Assembly: GCA_011109175.1 (NCBI GenBank)
Contig: RDEW01000083.1
Coordinates: 62,001 to 126,000 of the forward strand
Direction: 5' to 3'
Length of the DNA stretch: 64,000 nucleotides
DNA from: Dicyema japonicum
Lineage: Eukaryota > Dicyemida > Rhombozoa > Dicyemidae
In this document: positions 44,698 through 55,853 of the stretch, piece after piece
Position numbering within the stretch: the first letter of the stretch is position 1
How the letters are laid out: the number at the start of each line of letters is the position of its first letter
Notes under the pieces: model-generated
What the model was told of the DNA's origin: nothing
The model's database searches: none
Seen by the model: the letters and a program-made list of their open reading frames with translations, nothing else
Made by a program: the position numbers and the translations under genes

Positions 44698-46310
44698 GTA
44701 CCAAAGGGAAGTGTCGGAAATTATAGCTGCCCACTTTGGAAAACTTTTCAATCCTACGACACTATCATCCTAGAACGAGGGAAATCGGACGAGGAAATCA
44801 CACCATATGAAGTTGAACTTGCGAGTTCCAAGTTGAAAAACAACAGGACTCCTGGCCCCGACGGACTCGGTAGTGAATTCTTCAAATATGGAACCCAAAA
44901 GCTGTATGAATGCATCGCTAGGATCTTGAATGAAATGTACTATTATGGTCACACGCTGACCCTGGGAGAGGGTATCTTGATACCTGTACAAAAGGCGAAT
45001 AAACCAAGATCTAAGGTGGAGAACCTCCGTCCGGTCATATTAATGAATTCACTTCGGAAAATTCTGGCGAACATAACATTACAAAGGATGGAAGGACGTC
45101 TAGATACTTTTCTGTCGCCTATACTACAGCAGATTCCGAAAAGGAAGATCTACTTCCGATGTTTTGTGGTCCCACACGTGGAGATCTGCTGCCATTCAAA
45201 AGTTCAAAATGTCTACAACCATCCTCGGAATCGACTTTTCTAGGGCCTTCGACTCTGTTGACAGACGGAAGCTAATACTGGTTCTGGGGAGTTTCCTAGA
45301 CGCTTCCACTGTCAGAATGGCCACCACCCTCCTAGCTGATACTTGACTCACTGTAAGAGTCGGGGGAGCCTTGTCTCGCCGATTTGAGACGACTGTTGGC
45401 ACTCCACAAAGAGACCCATTATCACTTATCCTTTTTGTCATATACCTTGAAGCTGCTTTACGGGAGTCAAAACCGATAATGGGTGAAAAGACAAACATTA
45501 TTGCGTATGCTGACGACGTAGACTTTATTTCAAATGACAAAATACCGCTCACCCGCTTGATGGAAGAAGTGTCTGGAAGACTAGCCGAATGGTTCCTAAC
45601 AGTAAATCCGGACAAGACTGAGGTAACTGAACTCAAGAAGGAAGAAACAAGGACGGAGGAGCACTGGCGCAAGTGCAAAAAGCTTAGCTCCCTCCTTGGA
45701 GACCATGAAGAAATTACAAGAAGGAAAACCTTAGCACAAACTGCCCTCTCCAGATTGAAGAGCACTTGGCTCCACAAAAAAGGCCTTGACATTATAACGA
45801 AAACTCGATTATACAACTCGCTAGTGAAACCCATACTACTGTATAACGCTGGTACCTGGGCCTGCTCAAGAAATGAACTGAAAAGGCTTAATGCGTTTCA
45901 TAGAGACCAACTACGGAATATGATGTTCGAAAGAAGTGCTACGAGGATGTCATCTAATCTTTATAAAAGAACGAGGACCTCTGAAATTTCAAATGAAATT
46001 CTGGATACACGATGGAGGCTTTTCGGCCATATTCTGCGACTGGACCTAGATGCCCCCGCGAACGTAACCATGGAGGATTACTTCATGTTGGAGGCCCCCC
46101 GTTTCCGTGGTCGCCCAAGGACGACACTGCAAGTCGTTCTCCACGAGGACCTAAAGAAATGGGACGGCATCTTGGAAGTGGAGAGGATCTTGACTGGTTG
46201 CGCACTGCGGCTTTGAATAGGAGGAAGTGGATGAAACTAACCAGTGATTTGCTAACTCGTGTTGCACATGTAAAGTCCTATGACATAGCGATAAGTGCTT
46301 ATAATAATAA
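44698..46310 (+). mobile_element. 5'-truncated LINE insertion with 15-bp target duplication
   Basis: The element begins in the RT finger (KLKNNRTPGPDGLGSEFFKY) and continues VENLRPVILMNSLRKI, LGIDFSRAFDSVDRR, GTPQRDPLSLILFVIYLEAA, IAYADDVDFIS, LYNSLVKPILLYNAGTWACS, WRLFGHILRLDLDAPANVTM and FRGRPRTTLQ. Frameshifts lie near 45140 and 46130, with a stop near 45345. It is flanked by tatcttaaaaattgt at 44683-44697 and 46311-46325, and ends in an ataataataa tail. In motif B GTPQG is changed to GTPQR. Same family as 39180-41865. Confidence 0.92.
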
Positions 46311-46470
46311 TATCTTAAAAATTGTAATAAATGATTTTTTGATGCCCCAAAATTTCCATAATTTTTTATTGATTTTTCATTTTATTCTGCCAAAATGTTG
46401 ATTTGAAAAAAGTGCCCCAAAATCCGAGGGTTCCCCACCCCTGAATCTGCCTCATTTTGGGGTCGGACTG

Positions 46471-46720
46471 TATGGGTTAGGGATTAGGGTTCTGGATTAG
46501 GCTTGGGATTAAGATTGGTTTTGGGATTAAGGTTAGGGCTTAAGTTATATGTTCTAGTAGTAGTTTTAACGGTATGGAACTTATTTTAGTTATTGGTTAA
46601 GAAAAGAATAATTTTTTAATATCAAAAGTTAATTATGCTTAGTTTTATTCATTTAAATGTTTAATAGATTAAAAAAAATAGATTTTCCGACATAATTGTA
46701 TTGAATTGTTTCAGGTTGTT
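46471..46720 (+). repeat. TTAGGG-like interspersed repeat, copy 2, right part
   Basis: Continues the repeat interrupted at 42736 and matches about 25850-26165 through gtattgaattgtttcaggtt. Confidence 0.85.
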
Positions 46721-47689
46721 ATAACACCATATTTTGCATGAATAATTATGGTCAGGCATCCAATGGATTTGAAAAAATGGTATATTTAACTAAATAAAAT
46801 AGTTAGAGTCAGGAAAAATGTTATAAAAATGCAAAAAATTGATAGAGTTCTACGTACGGACGGTGACAATAAATATACTAATTTAATTATTTTTAATTGT
46901 TAACTTACAATTAACTAACAAAATTTTCTATATCAATGAAGAGCGGATTGGAGAATTGTCCATAACAAATTCTATATATTCTTTATATTGCCAAAAGTAA
47001 GACAAATTGGATCCTTACTACAATTTCAATAAACACAGAGTATAAATTATTAGAATAAAAAATGTACCAAAATATTTGAAATCAAAAAATTGTTTTATTT
47101 AATAAAGTCATAAATCGTTGTCTGTCTTTAATTCTTTTAAATTAACACTTCTTACTTCTTTATTGTGGTTAAATTTTTCAATGTTCCATATTCTATCATT
47201 TCTGAATTTTGTACTTTCTTCTATAATAATTGGATTTAATATTTGTATTCTCCATCGTTCCCGTCATTTTCAGGATCAATAATTTCCTCGTCGATGTTAT
47301 AATCTTAACAAAATGGTGACGATTTCGTTCTCGTCGAGCGTTTCTGTTTGAGTTATTTTTTTCATCAGCAAGTTCTTCCAGTTCTTTTTGTTACACATCC
47401 AACTTCTTTAACTTTATCATATTTTGTCTATTCAAATTAATTTCATATTTTGCTAAGCTGGCTGTCTTCTTGAAGAACTTTTAGTTTGAGTAATAAAACC
47501 ATTGATTGCATCCATCCTTTAAATCTATCAACGAGTGAATTATCAAGATGATGTTTACCACATCCCCCCCTTAAATATGAACAAAAAATAATAAAGATAC
47601 CTTTGTCAGATAATACTGTTTCTCGTCGGATTTGTGCTGAAATGCGGGTGGCTTTGTCAACCTGATATTGATGATATATGCAAAAACAA
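46721..47689. other. No recognised gene
   Basis: AT-rich. On the minus strand around 47540-47250 weak transposase-like pieces occur (NSLVDRFKGWMQSMV, then an acidic DEEIIDPENDGNDGE), perhaps another pogo remnant. Confidence 0.3.
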
Positions 47690-48590
47690 TAATAATTAAG
47701 AATTTAGGTGACCTTGCTTCTTCAAAGCCAAAGTCACCGTTTCCATTAAATCCACATGTGCAATCGAGCACAAATAGTTTAACCGCGACATAATCTCCAA
47801 TATTTCAGCTTGTATCTTCTCTGATAGATTGGGTGAGACATCGTTCGGTTTTCGACGATTTTTAGGTGCCGATTTTGACATAACTGTCTTTGTTGTCCAC
47901 GTTCTCCCAATTATCGCCTGTCCATCGCCTTTAGTTGCTTTCCTCTGATCAGATTTCTTGGCGGCTGGGCATCCACCATATCTGGCACAGTGTGAGGACG
48001 AGCCACAATTTATACAATTCATTATGTTCCAGGAGTCTCTCCACAAGCAGTCAAGTCGTGTTCCCCTGCACAACGGAGACATCTTGTCTTCTCCTTACAG
48101 AAGGAGGATATGTGTCTATAGCGTTGGCATTTGAAACATTTCGGTGGGCCTCTTCTACCATTCACATGTAATTGTCACGTGGGCAATGTTGAAACCAAGA
48201 CGGACAAGCGATGTAGCCTCCGCCCTTGATCCAACTAGAACTTTTGCAAGAGGGAGTCTCCTATCTCTCCTTGTAGAAAAGACATATGCTTGTAGTAAAG
48301 GGAGCTATTTCCTTGACAAATTCATGAAGGTCGTTATCATCAACCCAAAATGGCAAGTTCTTCAACACAATTTCGGACGGTTTCACTTGGATTTCACTGA
48401 AACAATAGTTTCCAAGACCAAAAGGTGAAGTGGCATTCACATGTTTACAAAAGTTCCTTTTGTCCTCCTCCTTCGTGAATTCGAGGCGGAAGATCAATAT
48501 AATTCTCCTTTAATACCTCTCCAGAGTTAGTCTTTTTGATTTTAGTATTCTTCTTTGTAGTAGCTTTTCTAACGACAGGCATGAAATTTA
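47690..48590 (-). pseudogene. LINE ORF1-like protein with RRM-like and zinc-knuckle modules, copy A
   Basis: From ATG about 48581 (MPVVRKATTKKNTKIKKTNS) the minus strand passes, with a frameshift near 48495, FRLEFTKEEDKRNFCKHVNA and IVLKNLPFWVDDNDLHEFVK, then LVGSRAEATSLVRLGFNIAH. The zinc knuckles are KCFKCQRYRHISSFCKEKTR (C-x2-C-x4-H-x4-C), CLRCAGEHDLTAC (C-x2-C-x3-H-x4-C) and CINCGSSSHCARYGGCPAAK. This is the standard ORF1 architecture of jockey-superfamily LINEs: RNA-binding nucleocapsid-like protein. Further shifts near 48160 and 48030. Confidence 0.75.
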
Positions 48591-48769
48591 CAAGAACCGA
48601 AATATAGTTGACTAATGAGGAATTTTAATTTACAGTTGTTTTTTTTTCAATTAATTATAAAATTGGTTTTTTTAATTTGACCTTTGACAAAGTTATTCAA
48701 CATTTTGATGAATTATTATAATTTTGATAAAATTATTAAATTTTTTGACATAGTTATTAAATTTTATAG
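48591..48769. other. AT-rich spacer
   Basis: Nothing recognised. Confidence 0.3.
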
Positions 48770-48985
48770 CCGGGTTGGGTGGCATAGTTGTTAGGTTTAA
48801 GGCAAAGTGAAATTTTATAGCCGGTGGCATGCATAGTGGTTAGGTGTCGGAAAACTAAAAAGGACCCACACACAAAAATAAGAAAAAAAAGTAGTGAAGA
48901 TCATTCCTGGTTCTAAGTTCGGATTAATGATGGTTTACTGTATTATGATAATTTTCCCACTTGGAAAAAAGTTTACATGTTTTGT
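48770..48985 (+). repeat. tRNA-derived SINE, internally deleted copy
   Basis: Two A-box-like heads (gggtggcatagttgttagg at 48788, ggcatgcatagtggttagg at about 48826) lead directly into the tail (gtagtgaagatcattcctgg). The B box and body are deleted. Tail matches the copy at 3695-3947. Confidence 0.6.
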
Positions 48986-49590
48986 ATGAATTGATTAAAC
49001 CTAAATAAAATTTGAAATTTATTACCAAATTCTTTTTTTGTCGAGTTTCAATAGACACTAGAGAAAGCTTTTGATGTCAGTTTTATATAAAAAAACTCCA
49101 AAGGTTTGGTTTATCTTTTTTTATTTTTATGTGCACTATCCAAATGATTTTAGAGTTTGTTTGGTGCACTATCTAATGATCTTTTATTCGTTAATGGCAT
49201 ATTAAGCAAAATGGCCTCGATTACTAGGTGATGCAATAAATCCATATTATAAATATTCTTCAGAATATTGTCGATGCTTTTTTTGGTTATATTACTCATA
49301 TCCAGTTTTTTCCTTAAAATAATTAAGAGTGAATATTATTATTAACCAACAAATGCAACAGCTTACGTCACTCAAGTTGCACCTCAAACCAAGGGAGGCT
49401 GTATTTGGACAGAAAGACTTTTGGAAGACGACTTACCTCGATTTCGTTTAAGAGCGAATTAATACTCCTTTAGTTTCTTAAAAGTTTAGTGTGTTTGCGA
49501 AGGTCGAGGATTCTCGAGTAATAAAAACGAAAAATGGCACTTGGCTACAATCGCAGGATTTCTTGCCTCTAAATATGGTTTATCCTTGTT
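48986..49590. other. No recognised gene
   Basis: AT-rich, with a duplicated motif (tgcactatccaaatgatttt and tgcactatctaatgatcttt, about 49130-49185). Nothing else recognised. Confidence 0.3.
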
Positions 49591-49629
49591 TATGTTTGTT
49601 TGCTTCATCCACTCGATAGATTTGTTGAC

Positions 49630-49725
49630 TACCCATCCTACACTTCCTCAGCTCAGAACTTTGGATTTCTGATGTCTATTGAGTCCGTCACCTCATCCAT
49701 ACTCACAAAAAAGGGAGAGATTAGC
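49630..49725. repeat. Two-copy dispersed repeat, copy 1
   Basis: The stretch agaactttggatttctgatg then gagtccgtcacctcatccat is homologous to about 58762-58825 (agaactttgggtttccaata, gagtccatcacctcatccgt). Nature unknown. Confidence 0.6.
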
Positions 49726-49999
49726 CTACATCCACCATCAATCTCTCGACAAAGTAACCATCAATTAAACACCTTTTTCTTTGGCTAATTTGTATCTCAA
49801 GCCTGTAAGAGTGAAAATCATTAGCGACCGATAATCTGCTTAATCTAACGTTACTCTGCTGGGGGTTTTTTAAAGCAAATTGTAATTAATTACTAAAGTG
49901 GCTCCTCTAGCTGATATCGATCGCTGTTGTAAGAAGCTTGTAAGTCTGGTGAGTAAAAAATTAGAATTACATTTTGGGATTATTTCTAAATGAATTTAA

Positions 50000-50348
50000 A
50001 TTAGTAACGGAAATAATGAGCTTAGGGAGATTATTTTTTGAAAAAGTTTGTCACAGTAATCGATCGGCTTACAAGGATAATAAAAAATTGACCCAGAAAC
50101 GGTGGATCATCAAAAACATTGTTACGAGGGCTTGTGATCTTCACCAATATCGCAAGGAATTCACACATTACTGCCCACTAAAAACCTCTAGTCAAGTCAC
50201 ATATACTCATTTAGAATTTGAGGACATTAAATATTCAACCACAGAAGGATTTCCAAGGCTGATTAAACGAATTTCAATAAAAATCGTAAGAGGGAATGCA
50301 CTCTCAATCATGAGAGCTACTTATTCTTCGACACTTCAAGTTCAATAA
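50000..50348 (+). pseudogene. Possible retroelement C-terminal fragment
   Basis: An open plus frame ends GFPRLIKRISIKIVRGNALS then IMRA, similar to the last segment of the orphan module copies (LFQRISLAVVRGNSHSIISA). Upstream residues (RLFFEKVCHSNRSAYKDNKK) are not recognised. Weak assignment. Confidence 0.35.
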
Positions 50349-50560
50349 ATCATTTTCAATAACTGAAATTATGAGTCTCGTACAAAAATTTTCAAAGGCA
50401 ATGAATCAAAGTAAGGGTGGGGTACAAGGACATTGGACCACACTGTTAATTGAATTTTTGAACTGATATTTATGTGGATACGACCATTAATTTAATCAAC
50501 AATCATTAAGATGTCGTTAATTCAACAAAACGTCTGAGAAATAGACATTTCTGTAATTTG
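50349..50560. other. No recognised gene
   Basis: Spacer. Nothing recognised. Confidence 0.3.
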
Positions 50561-50789
50561 TGCTTATGCTAAGTTTAACAAACAATAAAAAAGACGTCTA
50601 GTTAGCTAGCCACCTCATTTAACACAGCAAGAGACTGCTAGACTGAAAGGTGTTTGAATAAAAAACTATGGCAANTGCTTATGCTAAGTTTAACAAACAA
50701 TAAAAAAGACGTCTAGTTAGCTAGCCACCTCATTTAACACAGCAAGAGACTGCTAGACTGAAAGTTGTTTGAATAAAAAACTATGGCAA
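50561..50789. repeat. Near-identical 114-bp direct duplication around an N
   Basis: 50561-50674 and 50676-50789 differ by one base (gaaaggtgtttg versus gaaagttgtttg) and are separated only by the single ambiguous base at 50675. This is the only N in the window. Most likely two contig ends that overlap and were joined without merging. Confidence 0.9.
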
Positions 50790-50999
50790 TCATAATTCAA
50801 TTACATCGATAGACAAAGAAAACGCGGAATACAAACTTCAACGTGAATTTGTGTACGTTTGTAAATAAATTAATTTAATGACTTTAAGAGAATTAATCGA
50901 AAACAACGTGACTACTAATTAATTTCTTTAATTTATTTTATTTATTTAACTAACCCACGGTAACACCAATGTAATGATCACGTGATCCCGATGCATTCT
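50790..50999. other. AT-rich spacer
   Basis: Nothing recognised. Confidence 0.3.
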
Positions 51000-51660
51000 A
51001 ACAGAGAGCTCATCTTTGCCCGATGTTCTTCCTTCGTGCCGCGCATGAACATACAGGACGGCTGCCTGAATTTTCAGGGCCACCTTCCAGTGATCTGAAG
51101 TCTAGTCTCATAAGGGTCTCCAGAGGCGTAGATCCGGTTCGGTGATCTTCACAAATCCAACGCTCCGTTACTCTGTAAGCTCTATTTTGCATTTCCTCAA
51201 TTTTCCTCATATTTGTCCAAGATATGGACGGTCCCTACGAGGCGCATGCATATGAGAAACATGGCTCGAAATACTGTTTGTACACGTTCATCAGGCCGGG
51301 TGAGTACCACTCTTCCATATTCCCGATAAACACGTTCAATTTCTCGCATTTCAATAGAATGGTTTCTACGTGTGGTGTCAGACAGAAATGCATATCACTT
51401 GTCACACCCAAGATCCTTTGACATCTGTTAAAAAGGATGTCGACCTTGTTTAACTTCAAGGTGATTGTCTTCCTTCCCAATCTTTAGTCAGATGTAAATA
51501 GTGACGTAGACGACTTCTCTGCATTCACCATAAGCCGGTTTTCCAATATCCAGGCATTGTCCAGGTTAATTTACATTCTTTCTGTGGCTTTCTGGATGTC
51601 CTGATTTCGCAAAGCTAACACAATATCCGTTGGGAAGGAGCCGTGAATTAATCAAGCAAA
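51000..51660 (-). pseudogene. Jockey-type LINE RT C-terminal fragment
   Basis: The minus strand reads FPTDIVLALRNQDIQKATER (starting at the YADD position, which is diverged), LDNAWILENRLMVNAEKSST, VDILFNRCQRILGVTSDMHF, LMNVYKQYFEPCFSYACAS and TNMRKIEEMQNRAYRV. The ILGVxxD...YxxxxxxxxxYA pattern is the thumb and connection of jockey/I elements. Stops near 51485 and 51230. Confidence 0.8.
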
Positions 51661-51898
51661 TATGAAATTATTTGACTAAGAATGCAAATATCATAACATT
51701 AGCATTAAAATGATTCAAATAGTTGAAAAATGATTAGTTTTAGCAAATTTAAATCTGTATATTTTTAAACAACAAAAAAACGTTTCTTTCACATTAGAAC
51801 TTATTTTAATAAAATTAAATAATGATTTATTATATAAAAAATAAATTTAAAAAATTTAAAAAATTAAATAAAATAATATATTAAATAAGAAGTTTATC
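51661..51898. other. AT-rich spacer upstream of the dipeptidase
   Basis: Nothing recognised; probably contains the promoter. Confidence 0.3.
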
Positions 51899-53674
51899 AT
51901 GGATAAGTATCCAAATATCACAAAAATTCACGAGTTTGGTAAATTCTATATTCTAGCTTTATCGATCAAAACCAGGAGTCTTATATTAAAAGACTAGCAG
52001 ATTCAGTTGCTATAAAAAGTATCTCAGCATGGCAAGAAACACGTGGAGAAATATTTAAAATGATGGACTTTATCGAAGATCTATTGGAATCTTTTGAAGC
52101 CAAAGTAGAAAGAGAATCTTTGAAAACCTTCCAAACATTCCCAGATTCAAGAGTGGCCCTATTCCCTCCAGTCATCCTAGCTGAATTGCCATCAAAGCGC
52201 CCAAATGCGAAGACTCTTCTTATTTATGGACATTTAGACGTTCAACCAGCCAAAATTGTTAGTTTCATTTTTAGTGATTTCTAGGAGGATGGGTGGAACA
52301 CCGACCCATTCGTTCTAACTGAGGAAGACGGTGTCTTATATGGCCGAGGCACTACAGATGATAAGGTATGATTGATCCCATAGCATAGGGCCCGGTTTTA
52401 TGCTGGATTAACATGATCGAGGCTTACATAAAAACTGGAGAAGAGATTCCAGTAAATTTGAAAGTATGGTTTAATTTTTTAAATTTTATAAATAATTTAA
52501 TTAATATTTTACGATAATTCAATATTTTCAGTTTTGCATCGAAGGAATGGAAGAAAGCGACTCCGAAGGACTTAGCGAAATCATAGTGAAGCGAAAGGAC
52601 TTTTTTCAAGTAAAGTATATTTTTGAGTCAGAACGTCGACTTTGCCTGCATTTCGGACAACTACTGGCTGGGTACTCATAGACCTTGCATCACCTATGGA
52701 CTGAGGGGGGTCATCTGCTTCGAATTGACTGTAAAATGTGGGAGGAAAGACTTCCATTCAGGAACGTATGGGGGAACTATGTAATTTGCGGATTATTATA
52801 TGCCAGAAACGAAGCCATGATAGATCTCTGCCATATTATGTCCTCTCTAGTGTCTTCGGATGGAAAAATTAAAATCTCGCGATTTATGACGGCGTGGCAG
52901 AGCTTACTAGTGAGGAGTCTTCACTATACGACAATATTGATTTTGATTTGGTATTTTTTATTAAAATATTATAAATTTATAATTAAATTTTAATTCAACT
53001 AATATTGTTTTAGGACGAATTTATCTCAGAAGTTGGTTGTCGTGGTGCTTTAAACGATAAAAAACAAACCTTGATGCACCGTTGGAGATATCCCTCCTTG
53101 TCTATCCATGGTATTGATTTTTGATCACGTGGTTAGGAATCGAAGGAGCTTTTTACGAGCCTGGATGCAAGACCGTGATTCCAGGATGTGTAATAGGGAA
53201 GTTTTCGATTAGAACGGTCCCCGATATGAACCACAGCGAAGTAATCAAACTAGTTGAAGAACATGTGACTAAAGTACACTCAGATTTGTATACTTCTACC
53301 GAAATGAAGTTACTGGTTGTGGGACTTTTAGACTTGTTGTTAATTCTAATGGACAATACTGGTTGGGGAAGGTCGGAGACAAGAATTTCCAGAGTGCCAT
53401 AAATGCTACGATTGACGGTTATATTAGTAGCTCATTACAGTCTACGGTTAATGCCCGACTTGACACGTGAGGGTGGAAGCATTCCGATTGTCTTAGACAT
53501 TGAGAGGGCGACCGGAACAAGCGTAGTTTTACTTCCAGTAGGACGTGGTGACGATGGTGCTCATTCCCAAAATGAGAAACTTAACGTGGCCAACTACATG
53601 AATGGGGTCACTCTATTTTGTAGTTTTAGATCAAATTGTTTGCCTCCTATGTGGCTCATTTGTCCGTAGATTAG
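51899..53674 (+). CDS. Cytosolic non-specific dipeptidase (CNDP2-like, M20 family)
   Basis: Twelve exons from ATG 51899 to TAG 53674. Introns: 51934-51956, 52258-52284, 52366-52388, 52464-52531 (68 bp), 52610-52631, 52781-52806, 52951-53013 (63 bp), 53111-53136, 53309-53331, 53418-53440 and 53607-53629; the other nine are 22-27 bp. With two single-base deletions restored (about 52895 and 53448) the length is 476 residues, against 475 in human CNDP2. Metal ligands and catalytic residues are present: [57 protein letters not shown] and [10 protein letters not shown]. Role: Mn/Zn-dependent hydrolysis of dipeptides in the cytosol. Both deletions lie in otherwise well conserved exons and may be assembly errors. 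Confidence 0.92.
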
Positions 53675-53899
53675 TATTATTGATTTGTAATTTATTTGTT
53701 TCGTTAATAATCGGTTTTTTGGTTTAGCTGGTGATCGGGCTCTTGAACACTATTTTTTGAAAGCAATGAATTTATTGACTAACCTCCCTCTCCTGACGTT
53801 TATTGTCAAGTCTGAAAAGTCATGAACGTCGACGACCCGTGAATTTGTTGTGTAATAATCTGTCAGATTAGAATGATTGATAGCCTTGATGAATATGGA
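53675..53899. other. Spacer
   Basis: No gene recognised. Confidence 0.3.
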
Positions 53900-54705
53900 A
53901 AGTTCTTGAGGCCTATCAACAAATTATAGGCAAAGTACTGAAACAATCAGTAACGTTCCGAGGTGACTAAGGGAAACAGATCGTGGATCAATTAGAAGTG
54001 GTGGAGCTTATTGCTGACCATTTCGAAAAGTTGCTCAAATCCGATTACCATGGCAGCATTGGGACCTCTCCAGATGAGAGAGAATTTTTAGTGGAAATAA
54101 CCCCACAAGAAGTACAGGTAGTAAGCTCAAAATAAAAAAAATGACAAGAGTCAGGATGCTCTCAATAACGAATTCTTTGAATTCTTCAACTATGAAAACA
54201 TCACTTGTATCGACAACACTTACCACTGTGAACGGGTACCCTGATACCCGTTCAGAAAGCTCACAAAGTAAGGGTTAAAATAGAAAACCTGAGACTAGCT
54301 ATTCCACTCCTTAAAGGGGAAATGAGCACATTAGTATACGCAGACGATGTGACTCCACTTCAAATCATAAAGAAGCACCTACTGCTTTATTGGAGGAAGT
54401 TTGCTGAATGGTTCCTAACAGTAAACTTAAACGAAACTGAAATCACAGAACTCAAAAGAGAGGAAGCGAGGAGTATTGGCGCAAAAACAAAAGGCTGAGA
54501 TCCCTTCTCGGAGACAGCGATGACATAACAAAAGGAAAAACATTAGAAAATTCCGCAATGGATAAGTTGAGAAAACCTGGTTTGCCAGTAAAGGATACAA
54601 GAGTCTGTACAACACACTTGTGAAACCAACACTCTTGTACAATACGGGCACTTGGGCTTGCACGAGACAGCTGAACTTCTTTCACAGAGTCCAAAGAGAA
54701 ACAAA
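53900..54705 (+). pseudogene. LINE fragment, same family as 39180-41865, internally deleted
   Basis: The plus strand reads VVELIADHFEKLLKSDYHGS (just before the RT), TLIPVQKAHKVRVKIENLRL, then jumps to MSTLVYADDVTPLQ and FAEWFLTVNLNETEITELKR. The RT palm between IENLRL and the YADD box is deleted. Later ATKG-region shifts end near NTLVKPTLLYNTGTWAC at about 54650. It directly abuts the opposite-strand ORF1-like copy B. Confidence 0.8.
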
Positions 54706-54709
54706 CGGT

Positions 54710-55560
54710 TCAGTTAGTTTGTTTACTCCTTCTTTCTTGGTGTTCCCTTCTCGGGGTTATTAAATAAATAGTTGTTCTCCTCTGATCAGATTTCTTGGCG
54801 GCTGGACATCCAGAATAACTGGTACAATGTGAGGACGAACCACAATTTATGCAATTCATTGTGTTCCCATGAATCTCTCCACACTCGGTCAGGTCGTGTT
54901 CCCTGCGCAATGGAACATCTTGTCTTCTCTTACAGAAGGAGGATATGTCCATAGCATTGGCATTAAACATATAGATGGGCCTCTTCTTTACCATTCACAT
55001 GTAATTGTCACGTGGGCAATGTTGAAACCAAGACGAACAAGCGATGTAGTCTCCACCCTTGATCCAACTAGAACTTTTGCAAAGGGAGTCTCCTATCTCC
55101 CTTGTAGAAATGGCATATGCTCGTAATAGAGGGAGCTGATTCATGAAGGTCGTTATCATCAACCCAAAAGGGCAGGTTCTTGAACACAATTTCCGACGGT
55201 CTCACTCGGATTTCACTGAAGCAATTGTTTCCAAGTCCAAAAGTGAAGTAGCATTCACATGTTCACAAAAGTTCCTTTTGTCCTCCTTATGTGAATTCGA
55301 GGGGGAAGATCCCGGAGCCTTTGTGGCTCAATCTGATAGACTCCTTCAAGTCGAACGAGTACAGCACGTTAGAAATATTGATGGCTCCCATATTCGATGT
55401 AACAGAGACCTGTACAAACACATTTCCAGAGGATTCAAAAGCTGGAGGATAGTAAGGAATAGACTTGTTTTCAGTTTCTGTAGATATGCAAACTGTATTG
55501 ATCTCCTCTTCAAACTTTTTGACAGTAGTAGCGCCTGTAGATCGTAAAGGAGACTAACTT
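54710..55560 (-). pseudogene. LINE ORF1-like protein, copy B
   Basis: Homologous to 47690-48590. The minus strand keeps the first knuckle remnant (ISSFCKRRQDVPLRREHDLT) and CINCGSSSHCTSYSGCPAAK. The RRM-like part (KNLPFW equivalent at about 55175) and upstream CEHVNATSLLDLETIASV region are present but frameshifted. The C-terminal part ends in a different sequence from copy A. Confidence 0.7.
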
Positions 55561-55853
55561 TTAATGTCGCACTTTTCGATCCTTTTTAATTAACTTTTTT
55601 AACCATTTTTTAACCATCGTCACAACAACACACAGTACGATCATACTTGCATATAGTTACTATTATTTGGTAGTTACTTTGTAAGGGATAAAGTCGGGCT
55701 TGTTTGCTAAAAATTTAGGCAGCTTTTTTTCGAGCAATCCGAATGATAACCAAAACTTGTATTAAAAAAAATAATATATTTATAAAATTATTTAATTTAA
55801 AAATGTCGATTATCCAAATAAAACTTATTCTAAAATTCAAAATATTATAAGTT
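55561..55853. other. AT-rich spacer upstream of the PTIP-like gene
   Basis: No feature recognised. ATATTATAAG lies just before the start codon. Confidence 0.3.

Larger units (their letters stand above)
42737..46470. mobile_element. pogo/Tigger-type DNA transposon with nested insertions
   Basis: Ends are inverted: CAGTCCGACCCTAAA at 42737 and the reverse complement of CAGTCCGACCCCAAA ending at 46470. Both are flanked by TA (42735-42736, 46471-46472), as expected for Tc1/mariner-pogo elements. Flanking DNA joins to rebuild the repeat copy seen intact at 25570-26165, so the boundaries are exact. Inside are remnants of its own transposase (42948-43816), an orphan retroelement module (43862-44655) and a 5'-truncated LINE (44698-46310) with its own target duplication. 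Confidence 0.9.

Noticed and set aside
45196-45834. 212-residue minus-strand protein
   Set aside because: Antisense shadow of the LINE reverse transcriptase on the plus strand.
23990-46425. Shared 16-bp tgccccaaaatccgag between a hAT fragment and the pogo right end
   Set aside because: A match of this length between two places in 64 kb can occur by chance, and no similarity extends beyond it.
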